Below are positions 25,966-33,662 of a stretch of DNA of 64,000 bases, piece after piece. The first letter of the stretch is position 1; the number at the start of each line of letters is the position of its first letter. This DNA comes from JACCTU01 sp963788055. Lineage in GTDB: Bacteria > Actinomycetota > Thermoleophilia > Gaiellales > Gaiellaceae. The stretch lies in contig CAWBFA010000005.1 in NCBI GenBank assembly GCA_963788055.1, positions 372,001 through 436,000 of the forward strand, given 5' to 3'. The position numbers and the translations under genes are program-made. The notes below the pieces were generated by a model. That model did no database searches and was not told where the DNA came from. It worked only from the letters and a program-made list of their open reading frames with translations.

Positions 25966-27228
25966 GTGAGCGACCTCTTCTCCGATGCGGCCAGAGAGCG
26001 CATCCCCGACATCGCGCCGCTGCCGCTCCGTTTGAGGCCGCGCACACTCGACGAGTTCGTCGGCCAGGAGCACGTCCTCGCGTCCGGCTCGGCGCTTCGC
26101 CTCGCGATCGAGGAGGACCGCGTCCGCTCGACGATCCTCTACGGCCCGCCGGGAAGCGGCAAGACGACCCTTGCCCGGATCGTCGCGAACGCGACGGGCG
26201 CCGAGTTCGAAGAGCTCTCCGCCGTGTCGGCGACCGTCTCGCAGGTCCGCGAAGTGATCGCGCGGGCGCGCGAGCGCCTCGGCGCACAGGGCCGGCGGAC
26301 GATCCTCTTCCTCGACGAGATCCACCGCTTCAACAAGGCACAGCAGGACGCGCTGCTGCCCGCGGTCGAAGAGGGCGTGATCACGCTGATCGGCGCCACG
26401 ACCGAAAACCCCTACTTCGAGGTCAACTCGGCTCTCCTCAGCCGCGCTCAGCTCTACGAGCTCGAGCCGCACTCGCCCGAGGGCCTCGAGCAGATCACCC
26501 TGCGCGGGGCGGAGGAGCTCGGCGTCGAGCTCAGCCCGGAAGTCCTGGCGCTCGTCGCCGAACGCGCCGGCGGCGACGCGCGGAACGCGCTCTCCATCCT
26601 CGAGCTGGCGACGCAGACCGCCCGCGCCGAGGGTGTCGAGCTCGAGCCGCGGCACGTCGACGACGCCTCGACGAAGCGGCCGCTCGTCTACGACAAGGGC
26701 GGCGACCGCCACTACGACACGATCTCCGCGTTCATCAAGTCGATGCGCGGCTCGGACCCCGACGCGGCCGTCTACTACCTGGCGGCGATGCTCGAGGCGG
26801 GCGAGGACGCTCGGTTCATCGCACGCCGCATGATCGTGCTCGCGTCCGAGGACGTCGGCAACGCGGACCCGCAGGCGCTCGTCGTCGCGGTCGCTGCAGC
26901 GCACGCGCTCGAGCATGTGGGCCTGCCGGAGGCGCGGCTGAACCTCTCGCAGGCCGCGATCTACCTCGCGCGCGCGCCGAAGTCGAACGCGAGCTATGTC
27001 GCGATCAAGGAGGCGACGCGCGACGTGCAGGAGCGCGGCAACCTCCGGCCGCCGAAATCGCTCCGCGACACGCACTACGCGGGCGCGAAGAAGCTCGGCC
27101 ACGGCAAGGGCTACGTCTACCCGCACGAGGACCCGCGTGGGTTCGACGTCGACTACCTCCCCGACGAGCTGAAGGGCACGACGTACTTCCGTCCGAGCGG
27201 CCAGGGCGACGAGCATGTCGACGAGTGA
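25966..27228 (+). CDS. rarA: Replication-associated recombination protein A (RarA/MgsA)
   Basis: AAA+ ATPase of 420 residues related to clamp loaders, acting at stalled replication forks. Walker A is YGPPGSGKTTLA, Walker B LFLDEIHRFNK, sensor 1 GATTENPYFEVN, and GGDARNALSIL is sensor 2. The C-terminal tetramerisation domain contains DAAVYYLAAMLEAGED and RRMIVLASEDVG. Length and all motifs are typical. GTG start at 25966. Its 3' end overlaps the SnoaL-like gene by 14 bases. Confidence 0.93.
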   Translation: MSDLFSDAARERIPDIAPLPLRLRPRTLDEFVGQEHVLASGSALRLAIEEDRVRSTILYGPPGSGKTTLARIVANATGAEFEELSAVSATVSQVREVIARARERLGAQGRRTILFLDEIHRFNKAQQDALLPAVEEGVITLIGATTENPYFEVNSALLSRAQLYELEPHSPEGLEQITLRGAEELGVELSPEVLALVAERAGGDARNALSILELATQTARAEGVELEPRHVDDASTKRPLVYDKGGDRHYDTISAFIKSMRGSDPDAAVYYLAAMLEAGEDARFIARRMIVLASEDVGNADPQALVVAVAAAHALEHVGLPEARLNLSQAAIYLARAPKSNASYVAIKEATRDVQERGNLRPPKSLRDTHYAGAKKLGHGKGYVYPHEDPRGFDVDYLPDELKGTTYFRPSGQGDEHVDE

Positions 27229-27628
27229 GAGCGTCGTCCGCGCGTACTTCGACGCGCTGAACCAGCGCGACTACGAGCGTGCGGCCTCGGCGTTCGCCGA
27301 CGACTGCGAGTTCGTCAGCGTCGCGAGCGGCGCGCGTTTCAAGGGCACCGAGTCCATGCTCCACGGACTTCGGGAGTTCGCCGAAGCGTTCCCCGACTGG
27401 ACGGTCGAGGTCGGGAACGTCGTTACCTCGGGTCCCTACGTCGCGGCCGAATGGAGGACGACCGGCACGCACGAGGGGATGTTTCGCGGAGCGGCGCCGA
27501 CCGGGATCCGGTTCCGCCGTGACGGCTGCGCGGTCGCCGAGATCGTCGAGGGTCGGATCGCCCGGTACCGCGACTACTACGACCGCGCGACGTTGCTGGA
27601 GCAGCTCGGGCTGAGCGACGTTCTCTAG
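27215..27628 (+). CDS. SnoaL-like/NTF2-fold protein
   Basis: Small cone-shaped alpha+beta domain of 137 residues: VRAYFDALNQRDYERAA opens the first helix, followed by FADDCEFVS, LREFAEAFPDWTVEV and the curved sheet YVAAEWRTTGTH. Members include polyketide cyclases, ester cyclases and many binding proteins. Catalytic residues of SnoaL (His and Asp positions) cannot be placed with certainty, so no activity is assigned. The ATG at 27215 lies inside the end of rarA, suggesting coupling. Confidence 0.75.
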   Translation: MSTSESVVRAYFDALNQRDYERAASAFADDCEFVSVASGARFKGTESMLHGLREFAEAFPDWTVEVGNVVTSGPYVAAEWRTTGTHEGMFRGAAPTGIRFRRDGCAVAEIVEGRIARYRDYYDRATLLEQLGLSDVL

Positions 27629-27662
27629 GCTGGGGCCGTCCAGCCAACGCGAGGGGGAGACG

Positions 27663-28106
27663 ATGGCGACCCAACGCCACGCGCACACGACGTGGGAAGG
27701 CAACCTGGCGAGCGGCTCCGGCACGTTCACGGTCGGAAGCGGTGCGATCGGGCCGCAGCAGGTGAGCTGGGCGGCGCGCACCGAGGAACCCGGCGGGAAG
27801 ACCAGCCCGGAGGAGCTGATCGCCGCGGCGCTCTCGAGCTGCTTCTCGATGGCGCTCTCGGCTGTGCTCGACCGTGCCGGCACGCCGCCCACGAGGCTCG
27901 AGACGGACGCCGTCGCGACGTTCGACCAGACGGATGCGGGCTTCCGGATGACGAGGATCGACCTGCGGGTGCGGGGCACGGCCGACGGCGCCGACCAGGA
28001 GTCGTTCGTGAGCGCAGCCGAGGACGCGACGGAGAACTGCCCGGTCTCGCAGGCGCTGAAGGGAAACGTCGAGCTGACGCTCGACGCAGCGCTCGCGGAG
28101 AGCTAG
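27663..28106 (+). CDS. OsmC family peroxiredoxin
   Basis: Thiol peroxidase of 147 residues reducing organic hydroperoxides. Both redox cysteines are present: ALSSCFSMALS and ENCPVSQALKG. The N-terminal strand AHTTWEGNLASGSG and EEPGGKTSPEELIAAA are typical of OsmC rather than Ohr. A strong GGGGGAG ribosome site precedes the ATG. The TAG stop shares a CTAG with the stop of the convergent phosphoesterase. Confidence 0.9.
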   Translation: MATQRHAHTTWEGNLASGSGTFTVGSGAIGPQQVSWAARTEEPGGKTSPEELIAAALSSCFSMALSAVLDRAGTPPTRLETDAVATFDQTDAGFRMTRIDLRVRGTADGADQESFVSAAEDATENCPVSQALKGNVELTLDAALAES

Positions 28107-28768
28107 TCCGAGCCTTTCTCGAGACGTCGGGCGGCGAACTCGCCGAACTCCCCGAGCCCGCGGAAGCCGGCGGCCGCACGCTCGACGTCGTACTCGGTGC
28201 GGCGAAACGCGAAGTCTCCGTCGCGGGTCGCCCAGGCCGCGCGGCGGTCTCCGTCGAGCGGCATCCCTCCGCTCCCCGGGTTCACGAGGTCTGTGCCGTT
28301 CGGACCTGGGCGCCGGAACTGCTGGTGGCTGTGCCCGAAGACCACGGTGCAATCGCGGACACCCGCGAGGAGGCGCTCCTCGTCCGGTTCGGGCTGCGGC
28401 GCGAAGCTCTCGACATCCGAGAGCGGCGAGCCGTGCACGTAAAGGATCCCGTCGAGCTCGGCCTGCGCGGGGAGACGGTAGAGGCGATCGAGCACGTCGT
28501 CCGGGATGGCTCCGATGACGCGCTCCTCGTACGCCGTGCGCACCTCAGGGATGTCCGGGAGCTCCCGCGTCCAGCGCTCACCGTTGCCGCGGATCCAGGT
28601 GGCGTTCGGCAGCGTCTCGAGCCGCTCCAGCGTCTCGAGCGGCCAGGGGCTTGGGACCCCGTAGTCGCCGCCGAGCAGCCAGCTGTCGACGCCCAGCTCG
28701 TCGGCATCCGCAAGCACCGCTTCGAGGGCGGGCAGGTTGCCGTGGATGTCGTAGAGCACACCGAGCAC
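28103..28768 (-). CDS. Calcineurin-like metallophosphoesterase
   Basis: Metal-dependent phosphoesterase of 221 residues (YfcE/diadenosine-type fold). Dinuclear metal motifs in order: YDIHGNLPALEAVL, LGGDYGVPSP, IRGNGERW, YVHGSP and VFGHSHQQF, then NPGSGGMPLDG. The classic GDxHG is seen with DIHGN and GGDYG. Substrate unknown; related enzymes hydrolyse cyclic or di-nucleotides or phosphoproteins. GTG start at 28768. It lies behind a single-domain response regulator on the same strand. Confidence 0.85.
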   Translation of the reverse strand: MLGVLYDIHGNLPALEAVLADADELGVDSWLLGGDYGVPSPWPLETLERLETLPNATWIRGNGERWTRELPDIPEVRTAYEERVIGAIPDDVLDRLYRLPAQAELDGILYVHGSPLSDVESFAPQPEPDEERLLAGVRDCTVVFGHSHQQFRRPGPNGTDLVNPGSGGMPLDGDRRAAWATRDGDFAFRRTEYDVERAAAGFRGLGEFGEFAARRLEKGSD

Positions 28769-28776
28769 TGCTGTGC

Positions 28777-29145
28777 TTAGACCGCTGAGGCGACGGCGTG
28801 TTCGAGCAGCTCCACGTCGAGCGGCTTGGACAGCACCTGGAAGTGCTCGACGCGGCCCTGCATGCGCGCGTACGCACCCACCGGGTCACCGGTGACGATG
28901 ATCACCGGCACGTCAGGGGCAAGCTGCTCCGCGACCGCGAAGCCGTCCATCCCGGGCAGACCGACGTCCAGCACTGCCAGACCCGCGCGCTCGCCGTGGA
29001 GAAGCTCCGCGGCCTCCTCCCCGGACGCGGCCGCGACAACGCGGTAGCCCTGGCGGGCGAGCACGGACACGACGAACTCGCGGACCCCGGGATCGTCCTC
29101 GACCACGAGCGCCGGGCTCGCACGGTCTTGGCCGAACGAGGACAC
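28777..29145 (-). CDS. Single-domain response regulator (CheY-like)
   Basis: A receiver domain of 122 residues with no output domain. The acidic pocket is VVEDDPG, the phosphoacceptor lies in LAVLDVGLPGMDG, the conserved Thr in IIVTGDP and the Lys in VLSKPLD. No histidine kinase is adjacent, so its partner is unknown. The start is a GTG at 29145. It may be co-transcribed with the phosphoesterase, 8 bases downstream. Confidence 0.83.
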   Translation of the reverse strand: MSSFGQDRASPALVVEDDPGVREFVVSVLARQGYRVVAAASGEEAAELLHGERAGLAVLDVGLPGMDGFAVAEQLAPDVPVIIVTGDPVGAYARMQGRVEHFQVLSKPLDVELLEHAVASAV

Positions 29146-29186
29146 GTTCTGACCGTACTGCTGCTCGGTCTGCTTTTCTAGAGCGC

Positions 29187-29963
29187 GTGCTCTTGCACCT
29201 CAACGAGTGGGGCGACCCGGATGCCCCGCCCGTCGTGTGCCTCCACGGGGTGCAGGCTCACGGGCGGCGATTCCGTCGACTCGCTGAGGAGCGGCTTGCG
29301 CAGCGCTTCCGCGTGCTGGCCCCCGATCTGAGGGGACACGGGCGGTCTTCCTGGGAGCCGCCGTGGACGCTTGCGCAGCATGTCGAGGACATCCTGGAGT
29401 CGCTCGAGGCCAACTGTGTGGAACACGCGACCGTGGTCGGTCACAGCTTTGGCGGACGACTCGCGCTCGAGCTGACCGCGGTCGGATTCGTCGACCGGTC
29501 GATCTTGCTCGATCCCGCGGTCTGGGTTCCCCCGCCGATCGCCCTCGAACGGGCGGAGCGGGAGCTCCGCGACCGGTCGTTCGCCACCGAGGACGAGGCG
29601 CGTGCCGAGCGCGCATCGCTCTCGCCGCTCGCGCCCGCCGAGCTGATCGACGAGGAGTTCCGAGAGCACCTCGTCCGCGGCGAAGACGGGCGGCTTCGCT
29701 TTCGCTACTCGCAGCCGGCGGTGATCGCCGCGTACGGCGAGCTGGCACACCGGCCGCCCGCCTGGGAGCTGCTCCAAGTACCGACGTTGCTCGTCGTCGG
29801 GGCGGACACCGACGTCGTCCCGCAGATCGTCGTGGACGCACTGCGCTCGGAGCTCGGGGGGCTCGAGGTCGTCACCGTCCCGGGCCGCCACGTCGTCCTC
29901 TGGGACGCGTACGACGGGACGGCCGACGCGATCGAGCGGTTCCTAGAGGATCCGCGCGCCTAG
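29187..29963 (+). CDS. Alpha/beta hydrolase
   Basis: Hydrolase of 258 residues with the standard fold: oxyanion region VVCLHGVQAHG, LAPDLRGHGRS, nucleophile elbow VVGHSFGGRLAL, a cap of about 100 residues, LLVVGADTDVV carrying the likely acid, and the catalytic histidine in VPGRHVVLWD. No signal peptide. Substrate unknown. It starts with a GTG at 29187 and converges on the arginase gene with 21 bases of overlap. Confidence 0.85.
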   Translation: MLLHLNEWGDPDAPPVVCLHGVQAHGRRFRRLAEERLAQRFRVLAPDLRGHGRSSWEPPWTLAQHVEDILESLEANCVEHATVVGHSFGGRLALELTAVGFVDRSILLDPAVWVPPPIALERAERELRDRSFATEDEARAERASLSPLAPAELIDEEFREHLVRGEDGRLRFRYSQPAVIAAYGELAHRPPAWELLQVPTLLVVGADTDVVPQIVVDALRSELGGLEVVTVPGRHVVLWDAYDGTADAIERFLEDPRA

Positions 29964-30851
29964 GGCACTCGCGACGAGCTCGACCGCGAGCGTCGCCGTC
30001 TCGTTCTGGCGATCGAAGATGGGGTTCACCTCGACGACGTCGAGCGACGACGCGAGGCCGGACTCCGCGACCAGCTCGAGTGCAAGGTGCGCCTCTCGGT
30101 ACGAAAGCCCTCCGCGAACCGGGGTGCCGACGCCGGGTGCGACCTCGGGGTCGACCACGTCCATGTCGAGGCTCACGTGCACGAACCCCGGCCCTGCGAC
30201 GTGGGCGAGCGACTCGCGGATCGCCCGTTCGACACCCAGGCGGTCGACGTCGCTCATCGTGAAGACCTTCGCGCCGAGCTCCCGCACCCGCTCGCGCTCG
30301 CCCTTGTCCAGCGAGCGCACGCCGACGAGTGCGACGCGCTCCGGATCAATCGCCGGCGTCGGCCAGGCGGCGCTCTCGAACGCCGGCCCGCCGAGGCCCA
30401 GCACCGCGGCGAGCACCATCCCGTGGACGTTCCCGCTCGGCGACGTCTCGGGCGTGTTCAGGTCGCCGTGCGCGTCGAGCCAGAGGACGCCACCGTTTCC
30501 GTACGCCGACGCGAGGCCACCGATCGAGCCCATCGCAACCGAGTGGTCTCCGCCGAGCAGGACCGGCAACCCACCGGACTCCGTGACACGCCTCACGAGC
30601 GCCGCCACCCGCTCGCAGGTGCGGAGCACCGGGAGCAGGAAGCGCGCGTTCTCGGCGCCCACTTCGGCCGCTTCTGCCACCGCGGTCTCGACGTTCCCCC
30701 AGTCCTCGACGCGTCGGCCGATCTCCGCAAGCCTCGCGTCGAGCCCGGCGTAGCGAATCGCGGACGGGCCCATGTCGACGCCGCGGCGACCTTGCCCGAG
30801 GTCGAGCGGCGCGCCGATCACGGCTACCGGCTGGCTTTCGTCTACGGCCAT
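29943..30851 (-). CDS. rocF: Arginase/ureohydrolase
   Basis: Mn2+-dependent ureohydrolase of 302 residues, converting arginine to ornithine and urea or a close guanidino substrate. Metal ligands: LLGGDHSVAMG, LWLDAHGDLNTPE and HVSLDMDVVDPEVAPG. The SPSGNVHGM loop and the C-terminal DVVEVNPIFD also match arginase (RocF) rather than agmatinase. ATG start at 30851. No urease genes lie nearby. Confidence 0.87.
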   Translation of the reverse strand: MAVDESQPVAVIGAPLDLGQGRRGVDMGPSAIRYAGLDARLAEIGRRVEDWGNVETAVAEAAEVGAENARFLLPVLRTCERVAALVRRVTESGGLPVLLGGDHSVAMGSIGGLASAYGNGGVLWLDAHGDLNTPETSPSGNVHGMVLAAVLGLGGPAFESAAWPTPAIDPERVALVGVRSLDKGERERVRELGAKVFTMSDVDRLGVERAIRESLAHVAGPGFVHVSLDMDVVDPEVAPGVGTPVRGGLSYREAHLALELVAESGLASSLDVVEVNPIFDRQNETATLAVELVASALGARIL

Positions 30852-30872
30852 CGGACGGAGTACGCTAGTCCC

Positions 30873-31253
30873 TTGGCTGGTGCGAACGTCCGAGTCCTGC
30901 TTGCGGACGACGACGAGGGCTTCCTCGAATCGCTGCGCACGCTCATCGACGGCCAGCCGAACCTGAGCGTGGCCGGCACGGCCGCGGACGGGCTCGCGGC
31001 CATCGAGCTCGCCGACTCGCTCGACCCGGACGCGGTCGTCATCGATCTCCACATGCCGCTGCTGGACGGGGTCAGCGCGGTCGCGCGGCTGCGGCGCGAC
31101 CACCCGAGTCTGTGCTTGATCGCGCTGACGGGGGACGACGCCCAGAGGATCCACGACGCAGTGCGCGAGGCCGGCGCCGACGCCGTGATCGTGAAGGAGG
31201 ACTTCCTGGGCACGCTGATGGACCGGCTGCGCGCCGTGCGGACGAACTCCTAG
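30873..31253 (+). CDS. Single-domain response regulator
   Basis: Receiver domain of 126 residues: VLLADDDEGFLESL, phosphoacceptor in AVVIDLHMPLLDG, Thr in LIALTGDD and Lys in VIVKEDF. There is no output domain. The start is inferred as a TTG at 30873 after a GGAG at 30857-30860; no ATG or GTG fits. The coding frame certainly covers LAGANVRVLL onward. It diverges from arginase by 21 bases. Its TAG stop forms the beginning of a long palindromic structure. Confidence 0.78.
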   Translation: MAGANVRVLLADDDEGFLESLRTLIDGQPNLSVAGTAADGLAAIELADSLDPDAVVIDLHMPLLDGVSAVARLRRDHPSLCLIALTGDDAQRIHDAVREAGADAVIVKEDFLGTLMDRLRAVRTNS

Positions 31254-31305
31254 AACCCGTTCACAATGGGCAAGGCGGTACAGCGCCTCATTGTGAGCGG
31301 GGTTC
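31253..31305 (+). repeat. 53-nt palindromic structure after a response regulator gene
   Basis: Nested arms pair GAACCC (31253-31258) with GGGTTC (31300-31305), TCACAATG (31261-31268) with CATTGTGA (31289-31296), and AGGCG with CGCCT around a 6-nt loop. That gives 19 base pairs with small bulges. No T-tract follows. It may terminate the response regulator transcript, act as an RNA element, or separate it from the tRNA-Phe promoter. Confidence 0.6.
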
Positions 31306-31319
31306 GTACGGCGCCGGGC

Positions 31320-31325
31320 TACACT
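31320..31325 (+). promoter_or_regulatory. Candidate -10 element of tRNA-Phe
   Basis: TACACT lies 10 nt before the mature tRNA 5' end. The same hexamer at the same distance precedes the tRNA-Ile gene. No convincing -35 element was seen. Confidence 0.4.
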
Positions 31326-31335
31326 TCTGCCCCCG

Positions 31336-31408
31336 GGCGAGGTAGCTCAGTTGGTAGAGCACACGGCTGAAAACCGTGGTGTCGCCGGTTCGATTCCGGC
31401 CCTCGCCA
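31336..31408 (+). tRNA. tRNA-Phe (GAA)
   Basis: Cloverleaf of 73 nt: acceptor GGCGAGG/CCTCGCC, D arm GCTC/GAGC, anticodon arm CACGG/CCGTG with loop CTGAAAA (anticodon GAA), T arm GCCGG/CCGGC with TTCGATT, and discriminator A. The 3' CCA is not encoded, so it must be added after transcription. Confidence 0.97.
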
Positions 31409-31443
31409 CTCCCACTCGAGGCACGGCGTTTGCGCGCAGTAAA

Positions 31444-31483
31444 AGAGACGTCCGGACCGGTGCTCCGTGTCGCGAACGTCTCT
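31444..31483 (-). terminator. Intrinsic terminator of the methyltransferase gene
   Basis: An 8-bp stem (AGAGACGT/ACGTCTCT) with a 24-nt GC-rich loop is followed on the minus strand by TTTT. It lies just downstream of the methyltransferase stop at 31498. Confidence 0.6.
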
Positions 31484-31497
31484 CTGTACGAGCGACT

Positions 31498-32118
31498 CTA
31501 ACGCTTGCGGGACACGAGCGCCGAACCGCGTCCGGCTTCGATCTCCGCAAACTCCGCGAAACCCCGCTTGCCGAGCTCTTTGCGGATCCGGTCGGGCGGG
31601 ACGTAGATCGGGGTCTGCGGGCCGAGTGAGAATGCGGTCACCAGGGTTCCGCCCGGACGAACGACTCGCGCGAGCTCGTCGAAGAACGGGATCATGTTCG
31701 CCGCGGTGACGAGGTCGAACGATGCGTCGCCGTGGGGCAGCGCCGAAGCGTCTCCGACCTCGAACGAGACGTTCGCCCGGCCGCTCGCCTTCTGCCTCGC
31801 GCGCTCGACCATCTCCGGCGCGATGTCGACGCCGACCACGCGAGCGTTCGGGAAGCGCTCTGCGACCTCGAGCGCGGCGGCGCCGGTGCCGGTGCCCACG
31901 TCGAGCGCCGCCTCGACGGGTCCGTCCACCGTGGCGAGCGCCGCCTCGAGCGGGGCGAACGCGTCCGGGCTGCGCATCGAGTCCCACACGGGCGCGAGCA
32001 GGTCGAACTGCTTGCGGATGAGCGGCCGCGCGAGCGGCCAGAGGCGTGGGAAGCGAACGGCGACGTTCGTCGCGAACCGCGCGAAGCTGCGACCGAGTCG
32101 TTGCCTCCACTCGTTCAC
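31498..32118 (-). CDS. Class I SAM-dependent methyltransferase
   Basis: Methyltransferase of 206 residues. SAM motif I is ALDVGTGTGAAAL, followed by VVGVDIAPEMVERAR, the motif II region VGDASALPHGDASFDLV and the post-II GGTLVTAFSLG. The sequence resembles UbiE/methyltransferase domain 11 proteins; the acceptor is unknown. The C-terminal GKRGFAEFAEIEAGRGSAL forms the last strands. The GTG at 32118 overlaps the preceding stop (GTGA). A terminator lies 15 bases downstream. Confidence 0.83.
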   Translation of the reverse strand: MNEWRQRLGRSFARFATNVAVRFPRLWPLARPLIRKQFDLLAPVWDSMRSPDAFAPLEAALATVDGPVEAALDVGTGTGAAALEVAERFPNARVVGVDIAPEMVERARQKASGRANVSFEVGDASALPHGDASFDLVTAANMIPFFDELARVVRPGGTLVTAFSLGPQTPIYVPPDRIRKELGKRGFAEFAEIEAGRGSALVSRKR

Positions 32119-32918
32119 GGCACGTCCAGGTTGATGCGAACGTCCTGACCCGCACGAGCTCCGAGCATCTCCGCAGCGTTCCCGCCGTTCATCGCGACCG
32201 CGACATTGCCGTACGAGTCCTCGTAAAGGATCAGGTCGCCGGTGCGCGCGTCCGAGAAGGTGCGCGCGGCGATCGCGTAGTAGCGTTGACCTGCGAGCTC
32301 GAGCTCGATGCGCGCACCCGGTTGGACGCCGGCCTCGCCGAGGTGCTCACGCGTGAGGTTCAGCTGAACGTTGCCGAACGCGTCGACGTAGAGCACGGTC
32401 GCCGAGATGCGGTTCGGGCGCAGCTCGGGAGTAGGCAGCTCGAGTCGAACGAGCGCCCCGGGATCGATCGGGGGGCCGAGTTCCGCGAGCGCGAGCCCGC
32501 GGGCAAGATGCGCGGCTGCGGGCGCAAAGATGTCCCGTCCGTGGAAGGTGCGGGAGACGGGCGCCAGGGCGTACACCGGGTTGACGATCTCGTGCGCCTC
32601 GACGACGCCTGCGTGCTCCGCCGCGGGCAGCAGCAGCCCGTTGTCGGGCCCGACGAAGAGGCGGTCTTCGCCGTCGCGGAGTGCGAGCGCGCGTCGTGGC
32701 CCGCCGACGCCGGGGTCGACCACGGCGAGGTGCACGCCCTGCGGCATGTACGGCACGGTGTTCGCGAGCACGAGTGCGCCCTGCACGATCGCGCGCGCCG
32801 GGATCCCGTGCGTGATGTCGACGATCTGTACCTCCGGCGCAATCCGCTTGATCACTCCGTGGCACGTGCCGACGAAGTCGTCCTGCAGGCCGAAGTCGCT
32901 CAGGAACGTGACGAACAT
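32115..32918 (-). CDS. S-adenosyl-L-methionine hydroxide adenosyltransferase (DUF62 family)
   Basis: Enzyme of 267 residues from the SAM hydroxide adenosyltransferase/DUF62 family, relatives of fluorinase and chlorinase; members hydrolyse SAM to adenosine and methionine. Signatures: FVTFLSDFGLQDDFVG, VDITHGIPARAI, VHLAVVDPGVGG, FVGPDNGLLLPA, TFHGRDIFAPAAAHLA. The conserved Asp/Arg/His triad is compatible with SAM hydrolysis. The halogen-specific insertion of chlorinase is not evident. ATG at 32918; 19 bases overlap hemD. Confidence 0.87.
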   Translation of the reverse strand: MFVTFLSDFGLQDDFVGTCHGVIKRIAPEVQIVDITHGIPARAIVQGALVLANTVPYMPQGVHLAVVDPGVGGPRRALALRDGEDRLFVGPDNGLLLPAAEHAGVVEAHEIVNPVYALAPVSRTFHGRDIFAPAAAHLARGLALAELGPPIDPGALVRLELPTPELRPNRISATVLYVDAFGNVQLNLTREHLGEAGVQPGARIELELAGQRYYAIAARTFSDARTGDLILYEDSYGNVAVAMNGGNAAEMLGARAGQDVRINLDVP

Positions 32919-33547
32919 GCCTGTGCGACGGCGTCGACCAGCCCGTCGAGGTCGTGTGTGCGCGCCTCGGCGACGACTTCCAACCCGGCCGCGCGTGCGG
33001 CGCGCGTCGTCTGGGGGCCGATCGAGACCGCTGGCAGGGGTGCTCCGAGCGCGGCGAACGACTGGGCCGCGGAACCCGAGGCCAGCACGACGAGGTCGCC
33101 GCTCGGGGCCGGTGGCCTCAGCAGCCTCGTCCGGTAGAGGGGGAGAAAGTCCGCATCCAGCGCGTCGACGAGCACGCGCCGGGAGCCTTCCGCGCCGACG
33201 AAGAGCACGCGGCCTGCAGGCCGCGGAAACTCGTCCGCAAGTCCTTCCTGCGTCGAGACGCGCGGCACGAGGTCGGGCTCGATCCCGAGCTGCTGGAGCA
33301 TCTCCGCAGTCCCAGGCCCGACCGCGGCGATCCGGGCGTGGTCGCCGGACCGCCGGCGTGCGAAGAGGTCGGCACCGTTCGGGCTCGTCACGACGACCCA
33401 GTCGTACCCGCTCGTGTCGACCGCATGCGGTTCCTCGAGCGGCTCGATCTCGATCAGCGGGCACTCGACCACCTCGAGCCCGAGCTCTTCGAGCCGCTCG
33501 ACGAGCGCGCGAGCCTGCGCGCGGGCTCTGGTCACGACGACCTTCAC
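32900..33547 (-). CDS. hemD: Uroporphyrinogen-III synthase
   Basis: Haem pathway enzyme of 215 residues that cyclises hydroxymethylbilane with ring D inversion. HemD proteins are poorly conserved; here the two alpha/beta lobes are visible (VVVTRARAQARALVERL, then VVVTSPNGADLFARR, IAAVGPGTAEML, and in the second lobe VVLASGSAAQSFAAL and SIGPQTTRAARAAG). The start is taken as the GTG at 33547, where the VVVTRA motif begins, although a TTG at 33565 is in frame. It precedes hemC on the map but is downstream in transcription. Confidence 0.85.
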   Translation of the reverse strand: MKVVVTRARAQARALVERLEELGLEVVECPLIEIEPLEEPHAVDTSGYDWVVVTSPNGADLFARRRSGDHARIAAVGPGTAEMLQQLGIEPDLVPRVSTQEGLADEFPRPAGRVLFVGAEGSRRVLVDALDADFLPLYRTRLLRPPAPSGDLVVLASGSAAQSFAALGAPLPAVSIGPQTTRAARAAGLEVVAEARTHDLDGLVDAVAQACSSRS

Positions 33548-33565
33548 GACACCTTCTCCCCCCAA

Positions 33566-33577
33566 CCCCCATGGGGG
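33566..33577. repeat. 12-bp perfect palindrome upstream of hemD
   Basis: CCCCCATGGGGG is perfectly symmetrical and lies 19-30 nt upstream of the hemD start, between hemC and hemD. It may be a chance product of C/G runs, or a hairpin or operator. Confidence 0.35.
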
Positions 33578-33662
33578 GACGCAAAGGTCCCTTCCAAAAC
33601 GCTACCCCGCATCGAGTGCCGTGTCTGTCATGGCTTCGTGCCGAGTTCGTGACGATTCGAGC

